64,000 bases of DNA from RUG100 sp034927505 (GTDB lineage Bacteria; Bacillota; Clostridia; Peptostreptococcales; Anaerovoracaceae). Shown here piece after piece: positions 1-8,234 of this stretch. The stretch's first letter is position 1. Every line of letters begins with the position of its first letter. The notes below the pieces were generated by a model, which had not been told where the DNA came from, did no database searches, and saw nothing but the letters and a program-made list of their open reading frames with translations. A program made the position numbers and the translations under genes. The stretch spans positions 11,884 to 75,883 of the forward strand of contig JAYFPY010000002.1 in the NCBI GenBank assembly GCA_034927505.1, read 5' to 3'.

Positions 1-440
1 CCGGTAACTCCTATGACTACGGCTATGGAAAGAGGCGAAGCTTCTCCCCACAGAGCCTGCAGGAAAATTATTATCAGTATTGACGGTATGCTCATGAGCA
101 TTTCAGCAAACCGCATCATCACATCGTCGACTTTTTCTCCTGCCATCCCGCTGATGCACCCGTACACTACTGCAATGGCGGTAGATATGGCTGCTGCAAG
201 AAGTCCTATAAACAGCGAATTTCTGCCGCCGTATAGTATCATCGAAAACAGGTCTCTGCCCAGAGTATCCGTACCGAATATATGTCCTGCTCCCGGCGGT
301 GAATCCAGTGAAGAAGGGTCCATCTGATCGACAGTGTACGGTGCAATGATGTTTGCCAGTATACACGCAGCAGCTATTACGATCAGGACCCCTATCGCTG
401 CAGATGGTCTTTTGTGTTCCAGAGTTTCATGCTTCCTCAT
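1..440 (-). CDS. dppC: Dipeptide/oligopeptide ABC transporter permease, DppC/OppC type (3' part outside window)
   Basis: Reading leftwards from the ATG at 440-438, an open frame runs off the window edge after about 146 codons. The N-terminus has one membrane segment (about residues 15-32), then a periplasmic loop with the family's FGTDTLGRD motif (about residues 61-69), then the next membrane spans; this is the standard DppC/OppC layout. With DppB it forms the heterodimeric inner-membrane channel of a peptide (or nickel/opine-like) importer. The start is fixed by AGGAGG nine bases upstream, and the first three bases lie inside the last codons of dppB (14 bp overlap), so the two are translationally coupled. 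Substrate cannot be read from the permease; the ATPases and binding protein are not visible. Confidence 0.9.
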   Translation of the reverse strand, partial: MRKHETLEHKRPSAAIGVLIVIAAACILANIIAPYTVDQMDPSSLDSPPGAGHIFGTDTLGRDLFSMILYGGRNSLFIGLLAAAISTAIAVVYGCISGMAGEKVDDVMMRFAEMLMSIPSILIIIFLQALWGEASPLSIAVVIGVT

Positions 441-1425
441 GATCTGCCGCCTCCTTCTCGTATTTCATCCTTGGGTCTATGAATTCGTTTATTATCTGCG
501 CAGCCAGGTTGAACACCAGGACGACCAGACCGGTCAGAAGACACAGAGCCATCAGCATGTTGTAGTCTTGATATCTGGCGCTTTCAAAGCTCAAAGTCCC
601 CAGCCCCGGATACGAAAACACCATCTCCACCACATAGGTCCCTCCCAGTATATGAGGAACAGATATAGCCATTATAGTGAGCAGCGACGGAAGTATATTC
701 CTGAAACAGTGCTTTCGGATTATCTGTTTTTTTGACAATCCTTTCACCTTGCACAGCAGAACGTAATCCTGCCGTGTTTCCTCGATCAGTTTGTTCCTGA
801 TCATATATGTGTAATACCAGAGATGCTGCAGCACCATAACTGTGACCGGCAGTATCAGATGATATATCCGATCGAAGAAATTGCTGCTGCCGCCGTATGA
901 GTAAGCGCCGCCGGATGGAAATACAGGCAGATCCACTGCGAAGAAAAGTATCAGCAGGATGGCCAGAAAAAATGTGGGTATACTGCTGCTGATCACGCCG
1001 GTCTTGCATATTATCCTGTCTGTCCTGCTGTTTTCTCTCATGGCACAGAACATGCCCAGTAATATGGCCAGCACGAAAGTCAGGATGAACGACAGGCCTC
1101 CAAGCAGAAGTGTGTTCTGCCATGCGCCTCCGATAACTTCGGTAACAGGCCTCTTGTACTTGTATGATATGCCCCAGTCTCCCTGCAGCGCATTGCCGGC
1201 CCATTTTACATACTGTACAGGGATGGATTCATTGAGGCCCAGTTTTTCTCTCGCAGCATATTTCTGTTCTGTGCTCATGTGTTCCACGCCGTCGCCGTAG
1301 TAAGATTTCAGAGGGTCCCCCGGGCACAGTCTTGCTATGACAAATACCACTATCGACAGCACTATGAGCACTATTATCATCTGTGCTGCTTTATTCAAAA
1401 TGTATTTTGCTCTGTATCCGTTCAT
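427..1425 (-). CDS. dppB: Dipeptide/oligopeptide ABC transporter permease, DppB/OppB type
   Basis: This 332-residue integral membrane permease has an N-terminal membrane span (about 13-31), the PGDP motif at residues 35-38 that is typical of DppB/OppB, further spans, and a cytoplasmic EAA-type loop (about 205-235, containing DYV and KG signatures) that docks the ATPase. Length is normal for the family. AAAGGA precedes the ATG at 1425. The gene overlaps dppC and is the first cistron seen; no binding-protein gene lies upstream, as the next gene (telA) belongs to another family. A hairpin plus T-run sits immediately upstream of the ribosome-binding site and may terminate telA transcription or attenuate this operon. 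Known role: ATP-driven peptide uptake across the cytoplasmic membrane; exact substrate unknown. Confidence 0.92.
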   Translation of the reverse strand: MNGYRAKYILNKAAQMIIVLIVLSIVVFVIARLCPGDPLKSYYGDGVEHMSTEQKYAAREKLGLNESIPVQYVKWAGNALQGDWGISYKYKRPVTEVIGGAWQNTLLLGGLSFILTFVLAILLGMFCAMRENSRTDRIICKTGVISSSIPTFFLAILLILFFAVDLPVFPSGGAYSYGGSSNFFDRIYHLILPVTVMVLQHLWYYTYMIRNKLIEETRQDYVLLCKVKGLSKKQIIRKHCFRNILPSLLTIMAISVPHILGGTYVVEMVFSYPGLGTLSFESARYQDYNMLMALCLLTGLVVLVFNLAAQIINEFIDPRMKYEKEAADHEEA

Positions 1426-1437
1426 CTCGTCCTTTAC

Positions 1438-1483
1438 AAAAAAATATGAAGATACTGCTCCGTTGCGAAGCGTGTATCTTCAT
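1438..1483 (-). terminator. Hairpin with T-run in the dppB leader (terminator or attenuator)
   Basis: Perfect 10-bp arms at 1446-1455 and 1474-1483 enclose an 18-base loop. Read on the minus strand the stem is followed, after one base, by seven T residues (1438-1444) that abut the dppB ribosome-binding site. It could terminate telA read-through, or act as an attenuator for dppBC. The stem is A/T rich, so strength is uncertain. Confidence 0.4.
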
Positions 1484-1551
1484 GATATCTGTTCCTGTCT
1501 GTATTATAAATGTTGATTTTTGCTGTTTCTTTATTGTACTGTGTTGGCTAA

Positions 1552-1568
1552 ACTGCGGTTGCCGCAGT
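1552..1568 (-). terminator. GC-rich hairpin downstream of telA
   Basis: Seven-base arms ACTGCGG and CCGCAGT around a three-base loop lie about 65 bases after the telA stop. Only a short TTT follows on the minus strand, so this is a weak terminator candidate or an mRNA 3'-end structure. Confidence 0.35.
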
Positions 1569-1632
1569 ATGAAAGTCTTCCTGACTTTATCCTTTTGTAT
1601 GGTAACACAGCGACCGGCTCCATGTCAATTTA

Positions 1633-2739
1633 TTATTTTCTTATTTCCAGAAGCTTGTTCTTCAGCTCATCTTCCAGTTTTACCAGCTCGCTCTCGGCTT
1701 CCATACGTTTTTTATGGCCGTCATCCTGTATCTGGATCACTTCATCCAGAGTAGTTATCAGAGTCTCATTGGTATGCTTCAGCGTCTCCATGTCTACTAT
1801 GCCTCTCTCTGACTCCCTGGCCGTCTCGATTGTGGCCATTTTCAGATTGTCTGCATTCTTCCTGAGAAGCTCGTTTGTAGTATCCGAAACAGTCCTCTGT
1901 GCAGCAGCGGCTTCCTGAGAATGAGCAACTCCCAGTGCGATGATCATCTGGCTTTTCCACAGAGGCAGAGTATTTACCAGGGTAGACTGTATTTTCTCAG
2001 ACATCAGAGTATCGTTCCCCTGCACCAGTCTGATCTGAGGCGCCATCTGAAGAGAAATGGTCCTTGTCAGATCCAGGTCATACAGTTTCTTTTCGAATCT
2101 GTCGCACATGCTCGCCAGATCATTTGCAGCCTGAGCATCTTCCGGCAGGCCGCTGGCCTGAGCTTTCTGCTGCAGCTGCGGCAGATCTGTATCCAGCGTA
2201 TACTGCAGTTTCTGTTTCCCGGCTACGATATACATGGACAGTTCTTTGAAATAAGTCCTGTTCAGTTCGTAAAGCTTGTCCAGAGTGGCAACATCTTTCA
2301 TCAGCACTACCTGATGGCTTTCCAGAGCATCGGCGATCTTGTTCACATTGACTTCAGCCTTGGCATATTTGGCTTTTATGGCATTGACCTTGTTGGCGCT
2401 TTTTTTGAAAAAGCCTTTGATCCCCTTTGCATCCTCTTCTCCAAACCCCTTCAGTTCTGTTACCAGAGACGTGAGCAGTCCGCCCACTTCGCCCAGATCT
2501 TTCGTCCTGACACTGTCAAGAGCGTTCTCCGAGAAATCAGCCATCTTTTTCTGGGCACCCGCACCGTACTGAAGTACCACATTGGTGTCGTTCAGGTTTA
2601 TCTTTCCGGCAAAATCGTCTATCATCTTCTGCTCTTCATCAGTGAATCTGCTGACCTCAAAATCCTCTTTGACTTTGATGTCTTTCACTTCTTCTATACC
2701 GTCCAGCACCAGCTCCGGCATCACTTTCTGTTCGTCCAT
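1633..2739 (-). CDS. telA: TelA / YaaN family protein (toxic anion resistance family)
   Basis: A 368-residue soluble, strongly helical protein that matches the TelA/YaaN family along its length, including the central helical block and the C-terminal coiled coil (about 300-368) rich in Glu and Lys. No signal peptide or membrane span. Family members have been tied to tellurite and cell-envelope-stress resistance, but the biochemical activity is not established. AGGAGGT four bases before the ATG is a strong ribosome-binding site. It follows xpaC by nine bases, the same pairing as xpaC-yaaN of Bacillus subtilis, and both follow a SEC-C gene, so the three are probably co-transcribed from the promoter at 5096-5124. 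Confidence 0.85.
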   Translation of the reverse strand: MDEQKVMPELVLDGIEEVKDIKVKEDFEVSRFTDEEQKMIDDFAGKINLNDTNVVLQYGAGAQKKMADFSENALDSVRTKDLGEVGGLLTSLVTELKGFGEEDAKGIKGFFKKSANKVNAIKAKYAKAEVNVNKIADALESHQVVLMKDVATLDKLYELNRTYFKELSMYIVAGKQKLQYTLDTDLPQLQQKAQASGLPEDAQAANDLASMCDRFEKKLYDLDLTRTISLQMAPQIRLVQGNDTLMSEKIQSTLVNTLPLWKSQMIIALGVAHSQEAAAAQRTVSDTTNELLRKNADNLKMATIETARESERGIVDMETLKHTNETLITTLDEVIQIQDDGHKKRMEAESELVKLEDELKNKLLEIRK

Positions 2740-2748
2740 TTTTACCTC

Positions 2749-3909
2749 CTACTTAAAATCTTTTTCTGTTAATCCGTCCCTTGCAAACATGGTCTTTAAA
2801 ACCGATATATCTGTTGAAACATCCATGACCGTGTCTTCATAAAGTTCGCTGAGCAGTTTTTCAAAAGCAGTCTCTATAGCTGCAAGCGTCTGCTCTATCT
2901 CTTTCTTTGCACTGACGATATCATCGCTCTGAACGCTTTCTTTTTCAAAGTTTTTATATACATTCACCAGCTTTACTGTCGTCGGCAAATAATAATCCAT
3001 GAATTTTTTGATCTCCGGCAGCAGAGAAGGTTTTTCTTCTATACGTTTGAAGATGTTACCCACCAGGCTCTCCAGTTTGTCTAGCTGTCTGCTGATCTCT
3101 TCTCCGGGAAGAGCTGTGTTTGCATCTCTTATCTGTCTTATACTTTCTCTGCCCTTTTCCATAACCATGCGGAAATTCGCCTCCTCGGCAGTCTCCCCCG
3201 CACGTCTTGCCGCTTCCGCATCGGTCTCTTCCTTGCGGCGGGAATAGTTGGCCTTTGCATCCATGTACTTTTGATACATTTCGTTGTTCCCTATGAACCA
3301 CTGATCCGTATCATCCAGGTGGCCTTCGATGAACATTCTTTTGTTGATCATTTTACGCAGATCGGCAGCAGTGGCTTTTTCCGTCCTCCTGCATTTTCCC
3401 GCTATATTTTTTATCTCGCAGAATTCATCATTGTCCATTGCAGCCAGGTATTCTTTGAACTGCCGCAGCTGTTTCCTGATATTTGCCCCTCCTGCTATAA
3501 CGCCTGCACACGCGCCGGCAAGACAAAGAAGGACTATAGTGGAAACAGTCATGGGAAGAGATGTGACCGTTCCCAGTATGAGAGTCACAAGTGCCATGAC
3601 GCCGAATATGGATACTCCTATTATCCCGCAGACTATCATTATCATGCCGCTGTAGGTGCCCGCCGGTTTACTGCTGACCGGTATGCCTCCGCCGCCGGCA
3701 TTGTACATCCTGAAAGAGCTCTCCTGCCCGGCGGCGCTGTCCGCCTTAGATGCAAAAGAATCGTCATCTTTTGAAAGCTTGATGTCGTCTTTGTACAGAG
3801 CATCTTTTACTGTGGAGTTGATATTCCCGCTAAGATTGCTGAAATCCATAGTGTTCAAAGCATCATCTATTATGTTGTTTATACGGCTGCTGAATCCGTT
3901 GTAGTTCAT
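2749..3909 (-). CDS. xpaC: XpaC family membrane protein
   Basis: A 386-residue protein of the XpaC family (named for 5-bromo-4-chloroindolyl phosphate hydrolysis in Bacillus, although direct enzymatic activity is not proven). The N-terminal 85 residues are polar and low-complexity, two membrane segments follow at about 88-113 and 119-141, and the C-terminal 240 residues are a helical cytoplasmic domain. The helical domain resembles the last part of characterised XpaC sequences. AGGAG stands 11 bases before the ATG. It lies between a SEC-C gene and telA on the same strand with 9-25 bp gaps, an operon arrangement. The partnership suggests XpaC anchors TelA at the membrane; that is inference. 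Confidence 0.8.
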   Translation of the reverse strand: MNYNGFSSRINNIIDDALNTMDFSNLSGNINSTVKDALYKDDIKLSKDDDSFASKADSAAGQESSFRMYNAGGGGIPVSSKPAGTYSGMIMIVCGIIGVSIFGVMALVTLILGTVTSLPMTVSTIVLLCLAGACAGVIAGGANIRKQLRQFKEYLAAMDNDEFCEIKNIAGKCRRTEKATAADLRKMINKRMFIEGHLDDTDQWFIGNNEMYQKYMDAKANYSRRKEETDAEAARRAGETAEEANFRMVMEKGRESIRQIRDANTALPGEEISRQLDKLESLVGNIFKRIEEKPSLLPEIKKFMDYYLPTTVKLVNVYKNFEKESVQSDDIVSAKKEIEQTLAAIETAFEKLLSELYEDTVMDVSTDISVLKTMFARDGLTEKDFK

Positions 3910-3934
3910 TTGTCTTTCTTCTCCTGTTCAGTGT

Positions 3935-5071
3935 TTATTCAAAAAAATTGAAACTCTTCGGGTTAGTCGGATGGATCCTCTTCTTCGATCTCAGATTGCG
4001 CAGATGGTTCTGCATTCCCATGCTTATGTCAAAGGCGTCCCGGCCTGTCATGCTGGTCAGATACAGAAAGCTCTTTTTCTTGTTGTCATCCATGCTGTCC
4101 CAGAACTCCGGTCCGATAACGATGTTCTGTGAAAAAAGCGGTATATAGAAATTGAAGTAAGCCTCTGTGACTTCCTTCGGTTTCTCATTTATCTGCGCAA
4201 AAAGTTTTTCGTATTTTTTCATGTTTTTTTCCGGGCAGCTGACGATCACGTATGATTCATCCCTGCCGGGAACGACGCTGAAGAATATGTTCTTCATGCC
4301 CGAACTGTTCTTACCGTTGATCGACTTGCCGTTGATGTCGAACCAGGGTTCCATGAGAGCATGATCGGCGAATTTCAGAGACTTGTCAACTCTGAATACC
4401 ACTGTTCTTATCTGAGTATGATCTCTGTCTTCGATGCCCTTTTCGAACATTTTTTTCAGCTCCTGCATTTCCGATATTTTTTCTTTATTGTTCCGATAAG
4501 CCTTCACAAAATTCGGGCTGCGAAGAAGTGAAGGAAAATCTTTTATGGTTTTTTGATACATATTTTCAACGACCAGTTCGTTATACTGTTCAAATATCAA
4601 AGTCCTGTAAGCCATGATGAATGTCTGTTCTTCATCATCGGGTTCGAAAGGTCGTTTTTCTATAGCCTCGAAAATTTCCGCATCATGCTTTTCGCAGAAA
4701 CATCCGTGAGTCACAGCATCATCCGCATCTACTTTTTCAAATACAGGAACCGGTACAGTATTTCCTTCTTCGTCAACTTCCATGGTCATTGTCTTGTTTG
4801 CGGCAAACATATAAACCTTCCCATCCCGGGACAGAAGATCCAGCACATATCTGCTCTGTATCATGTGTTCCGTCTTTATGGGGCCGGAACAACTGCCGCT
4901 GTCCGGATGAAGACACACTTTGATGAATGATTTTTTCATTATTTCCTTCATGTCGGATCCGTCTTCTTTCGGAGTCTTGGCATCTTTTCTGTTTCTGCAG
5001 CATTCGCCGTATGTCTTTCCGCTGCCGCAGGGGCATAGTTCATCGTTTTTTATGGCAAATTTACCGATCAT
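3935..5071 (-). CDS. SEC-C zinc-motif protein of unknown function
   Basis: 378 residues. The N-terminus carries a SEC-C motif at about residues 13-25 (CPCGSGKTYGECC), the zinc-binding CxCx8CC signature also found at the end of SecA. The rest has no domain I recognise: it has several Cys/His residues around 50-120 and mixed alpha/beta character, without membrane spans. SEC-C modules usually mediate protein binding, so an adaptor role is possible but not shown. The start is supported by AAAGGAAG and by a TTGGAC-17-TATAAT promoter just upstream. It is the first gene of the SEC-C-xpaC-telA operon. Confidence 0.75.
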   Translation of the reverse strand: MIGKFAIKNDELCPCGSGKTYGECCRNRKDAKTPKEDGSDMKEIMKKSFIKVCLHPDSGSCSGPIKTEHMIQSRYVLDLLSRDGKVYMFAANKTMTMEVDEEGNTVPVPVFEKVDADDAVTHGCFCEKHDAEIFEAIEKRPFEPDDEEQTFIMAYRTLIFEQYNELVVENMYQKTIKDFPSLLRSPNFVKAYRNNKEKISEMQELKKMFEKGIEDRDHTQIRTVVFRVDKSLKFADHALMEPWFDINGKSINGKNSSGMKNIFFSVVPGRDESYVIVSCPEKNMKKYEKLFAQINEKPKEVTEAYFNFYIPLFSQNIVIGPEFWDSMDDNKKKSFLYLTSMTGRDAFDISMGMQNHLRNLRSKKRIHPTNPKSFNFFE

Positions 5072-5095
5072 AGTCTTCTTCCTTTCGATAATGGT

Positions 5096-5124
5096 ATTAT
5101 ACTATAAAACAAGACGGAGTCCAA
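5096..5124 (-). promoter_or_regulatory. Sigma-A-type promoter of the SEC-C-xpaC-telA operon
   Basis: On the minus strand TTGGAC (5119-5124) is followed after 17 bases by TATAAT (5096-5101), 25 bases before the SEC-C gene start. The -35 region lies inside the nrdD terminator stem, so the two signals share sequence. Confidence 0.7.
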
Positions 5125-5145
5125 ATTTTATGAACCCCGCCCTGT
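5109..5145 (-). terminator. Terminator of nrdD
   Basis: Arms 5109-5122 and 5132-5145 form a 14-bp stem (ten Watson-Crick pairs and four G-U) around a nine-base loop. On the minus strand the stem is followed by a short TTTTA stretch. It begins 13 bases after the nrdD stop. Confidence 0.65.
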
Positions 5146-5157
5146 ATCAGCTCATGA

Positions 5158-7509
5158 TCATATCTGATGCTTTACACGGTCTGCTTCTTCGGCGGCTTTT
5201 GCCGAATTCCATCTGTCCATTGCACCTACCAGATATCCGGTTATACGTCTGATCCTTTCAAACTGCACGCCGTCTTCTTCCGTACGACCGCATCCTGGAC
5301 ACACATTGTCGATGATGCCGTTGAACCCGCATACCGGATCTCTGTCCACAGGATGATTGATGGCCGCATATCCCATGCCGGCTTCCTTCTCTGCTCTTAC
5401 TATGCGCATAAAAGCCTCAGGATTCTTTGACGGATCGCCGTCCAGCTCGATGTATGAAATATGTCCCGCATTGGTGTATTTGTGATATGGCGCCTCTTTC
5501 TGTATTTTGTCGAAAGCTGATATCTCATATCCTACCGGTACGTGAAAACTGTTTGTATAGTATTCCTTGTCCGTGATCCCTTTCAGATTTCCGTATTTTT
5601 CCCTGTCTATTCTTACGAATCTTCCTGAAAGACCTTCTGCCGGCGTTGCCAGCAGTGAGAAATTCAATTTATATTCCTCCGCCATCCTGTCCGTATAATC
5701 ACGCATGAATTTTATTATTTCTACGCCCAGCTGCTGGGCTTCGTCGGTTTCTCCGTGATGAGATCCGATCAGTGCCGTAAGGGTCTCGGCAAGACCGATG
5801 AAGCCGATGGAAAGAGTACCCTGTTTGATCACATCTTCCAGCGTATCCGTCGGTTTCAGCTTGTCAGCGCCTCTCCATATGCCCTCACCCATGAGGAATG
5901 AGAAGTTGCGCACCGTTGCAGTAGACTGTATCGCCATTCTCTCCAGCAGCTGATCCTTGACCAGTTCCATTTCCGAAAGGAGCATCTCGAAGAATTTTTT
6001 CTTTCTCTTTTCTGTATCTTTGTCATCCGGCACCAGTATATGCGCCTTTATAGCAAGACGCGGCAGGTTGATGCTGGTAAATGACAGATTGCCTCTGCCT
6101 GTAACAGTCTCCTCTCCGCATACATTCCCTATAACTCTTGTCCTGCAGCCCATATATGTAGCTTCGGATTCCGGATGCCCTTCTTTGTAGTACTGCGCGT
6201 TGAAAGGCGAATCCAAAAAGCTGAAATTCGGGAACAGCCTCTTTGCCGATACTTTGCAGGCCAGTTCGAATAGATCGTAATTTGGATCTTCTTCGTTGTA
6301 TGACACGCCTTCTTTTAACTTGAATATCTGTATCGGAAATATAGGTGTTTCTCCATTTCCAAGGCCCGACTCCGTTGCCAGCAGCAGCTGTTTCATTACC
6401 AGTCTTCCTTCCGGGCTGGTATCTGTGCCGTAGTTGATGCTGGTAAATGGTATCTGAGCTCCCGCTCTGGAATGCATGGTGTTCAGATTGTGCACCAGGC
6501 CTTCCATGGCCTGAAATGTTGCCTTATCAGTGTTTCTGACAGCTCTCTTTCTTATCTTTGCAGAAGTCGCCGCAGCTTCTTTTTTATTATCGATTTCCGT
6601 ATCTTTCATAAGTATATCCGCTATAGATCTGTCATATCCGTCGCCGCCGCCGTAGGACGGTTCGCCAAGATCCGATAAGATCGCATCGGCTTTTTCTGCA
6701 TATCCTTTGCAGCCGACGTCTTCCAGGGCATCTGCCAGCAGTTTTTTGTATTCTTTACAGAATGTCTTTGCCACTCCCGGCGCCATGTAAAAATCAAAAC
6801 ACGGTATGGCCTGGCCGCCATGCTGTTCGTTTTGGTTGGCCTGAAGAACAATGGCTGCGAGAGCCGTATAGCTCTGTATGCCCATGGGTTCGCGCAGATA
6901 ACCGTGTCCCGTAGAAAAGCCGCCCTTGAACAGCTTTTCCAGATCTATCTGACAGCATGTCAAAGTTTTTGTAGGCAAAAAATCCAGGTCGTGTATATGT
7001 ATATCACCGTCGTTGTGAGCTTTTGAGAATCTCGGCTCCACTAGTTTTTCAAGAGCCAGAGTCTTTGAAGTCTCCGCACCGTACTGGAGCATCTTGCCCA
7101 TGGGCCCGTCGGAATCCACGTTTGCATTTCCGCTGCTGCCTTTGGTCACAGATGACGTTTCTCCGGTCTTATGTGTTATTTCATCGAATTTCCCCGACAG
7201 ACTGTCGTAGAGACTTTCTTTTCTTGTTCTTTCTTTTGCATGTTCTGCTCTGTACAGGATGTACGCCTTAGCAGTTTTTTTGAATCTGAGATCTGTCAGA
7301 GCATCTTCCACCAGGTCCTGCACTGTCTCAACGTCCGGCGTTTTCTTCCTCAGTTTTGACATCACAATAGAAGTAGTGATCTCCGCCTGTACCGGTATGT
7401 CCTTTTTCTGCACCTCTGAAGTTGCGTCAAAAGCCTTTGAAACAGCTGATGTGATTTTTTCCTTGCGAAATTCAACTTCCGATCCATCTCTTTTGATAAT
7501 GTTCATCAA
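5158..7509 (-). CDS. nrdD: Anaerobic (class III) ribonucleoside-triphosphate reductase
   Basis: A 783-residue glycyl-radical enzyme that reduces ribonucleoside triphosphates to deoxyribonucleotides without oxygen. Residues 1-95 form an ATP-cone allosteric domain. The central barrel holds the substrate-site cysteines, including MGCRTRV and GNVCG. Near the C-terminus GYLVG (758-762) is the glycyl-radical loop, Gly762 being the expected radical site. The preceding zinc region has CPGC and one upstream Cys; the position where some homologues have the fourth Cys is Asp in DRDPVC. Length is normal. It has its own consensus promoter at 7555-7583 although its activase gene nrdG lies just upstream on the same strand. 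A good terminator follows. Confidence 0.97.
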   Translation of the reverse strand: MMNIIKRDGSEVEFRKEKITSAVSKAFDATSEVQKKDIPVQAEITTSIVMSKLRKKTPDVETVQDLVEDALTDLRFKKTAKAYILYRAEHAKERTRKESLYDSLSGKFDEITHKTGETSSVTKGSSGNANVDSDGPMGKMLQYGAETSKTLALEKLVEPRFSKAHNDGDIHIHDLDFLPTKTLTCCQIDLEKLFKGGFSTGHGYLREPMGIQSYTALAAIVLQANQNEQHGGQAIPCFDFYMAPGVAKTFCKEYKKLLADALEDVGCKGYAEKADAILSDLGEPSYGGGDGYDRSIADILMKDTEIDNKKEAAATSAKIRKRAVRNTDKATFQAMEGLVHNLNTMHSRAGAQIPFTSINYGTDTSPEGRLVMKQLLLATESGLGNGETPIFPIQIFKLKEGVSYNEEDPNYDLFELACKVSAKRLFPNFSFLDSPFNAQYYKEGHPESEATYMGCRTRVIGNVCGEETVTGRGNLSFTSINLPRLAIKAHILVPDDKDTEKRKKKFFEMLLSEMELVKDQLLERMAIQSTATVRNFSFLMGEGIWRGADKLKPTDTLEDVIKQGTLSIGFIGLAETLTALIGSHHGETDEAQQLGVEIIKFMRDYTDRMAEEYKLNFSLLATPAEGLSGRFVRIDREKYGNLKGITDKEYYTNSFHVPVGYEISAFDKIQKEAPYHKYTNAGHISYIELDGDPSKNPEAFMRIVRAEKEAGMGYAAINHPVDRDPVCGFNGIIDNVCPGCGRTEEDGVQFERIRRITGYLVGAMDRWNSAKAAEEADRVKHQI

Positions 7510-7554
7510 AAATACCCTCTTTTCGTGCTTTCAGTTCAAACGTTCAACATGAAA

Positions 7555-7583
7555 ATAATACCATGTATGTGGTGGGCAGTCAA
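7555..7583 (-). promoter_or_regulatory. Sigma-A-type promoter of nrdD
   Basis: TTGACT (7578-7583) and TATTAT (7555-7560) are separated by exactly 17 bases on the minus strand, inside the gap between nrdG and nrdD. The predicted 5' leader is about 40 bases. Confidence 0.75.
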
Positions 7584-7601
7584 TAAAGAGAGTACATTAT
7601 G

Positions 7602-7622
7602 TTGTGTATTTCTTGTGTATTT
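7602..7622 (-). repeat. Two tandem 10-bp repeats 19 bp upstream of the nrdD -35 box
   Basis: On the plus strand TTGTGTATTT occurs at 7602-7611 and again at 7613-7622, an 11-bp period, so the two copies lie on the same helical face. The position just upstream of the -35 hexamer fits a regulator site. It is not a good match to the NrdR box as I know it. Confidence 0.55.
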
Positions 7623-7635
7623 TAGATGTTTTATA

Positions 7636-8151
7636 CTACATGTACTTTTCCGCAAGTACGGGAAATCCCTGATTTTTAGCCTTTTTCACATCTATTATGC
7701 GTTGATTGCTGCTGCCCCGGAACCTGAGGGTCAGATCCCTGTTTTCTTCTTCATATGGTCCGTCTATGAGCAGATCCGTGCAGTCAAGGAGCCGTTTGAT
7801 CCACTGGTCTTTTTCCGCCATTTCTATCAGTTCTTCATACACATATCCGGTAAAAGTGACTATATCCAGATTCTTTTTGGCAGCGGCTTCCGCTATGTTC
7901 ACAAGGGCCTCGGCCTGGCAGAACGGTTCGCCTCCGCTGAAAGTTATCCCGTCCAAAAGCGGGTTCTTCGAAAACATTTCTATTATTTCGTCTGTATCCG
8001 TATCTATCCCGGCTCCAAACTCAAGGGCGCCTTCATTGTGGCATCCGGGACATCGGCGGGGACATCCCTGACAGAATACGACCAGACGTATTCCCGGACC
8101 GTCTGCAATAGAATCGTTTATTATTCCTGCTGTATTCACTGTATGTTTCAT
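7636..8151 (-). CDS. nrdG: Anaerobic ribonucleotide reductase activating protein (radical SAM)
   Basis: A 171-residue radical-SAM activase that uses a [4Fe-4S] cluster and S-adenosylmethionine to install the glycyl radical in NrdD. The CxxxCxxC motif is Cys30, Cys34 and Cys37, with the preceding GPGIR and the following SGGEP motif, all diagnostic. I chose the ATG at 8151 because GGAGGAAAGAGA directly precedes it; a longer in-frame extension would run back through the rnfB terminator and has no family similarity. It precedes nrdD by 126 bp, and nrdD has its own promoter, so the pair may be only partly co-transcribed. Confidence 0.95.
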   Translation of the reverse strand: MKHTVNTAGIINDSIADGPGIRLVVFCQGCPRRCPGCHNEGALEFGAGIDTDTDEIIEMFSKNPLLDGITFSGGEPFCQAEALVNIAEAAAKKNLDIVTFTGYVYEELIEMAEKDQWIKRLLDCTDLLIDGPYEEENRDLTLRFRGSSNQRIIDVKKAKNQGFPVLAEKYM

Positions 8152-8182
8152 TCTCTTTCCTCCTCCGTCATTATACGTCAAA

Positions 8183-8208
8183 ATCCCGGATCGTGAAAGA
8201 CCCGGGAT
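8183..8208 (-). terminator. Hairpin after rnfB (end of the rnf operon)
   Basis: Arms ATCCCGG (8183-8189) and CCGGGAT (8202-8208) pair perfectly around a 12-base loop; TTT continues on the minus strand. It lies 26 bases after the rnfB stop and just upstream of nrdG, so it probably ends the rnf transcript, perhaps incompletely because the T-run is short. Confidence 0.6.
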
Positions 8209-8234
8209 CCTGACCGTTTGTTTTGAATCATCAG

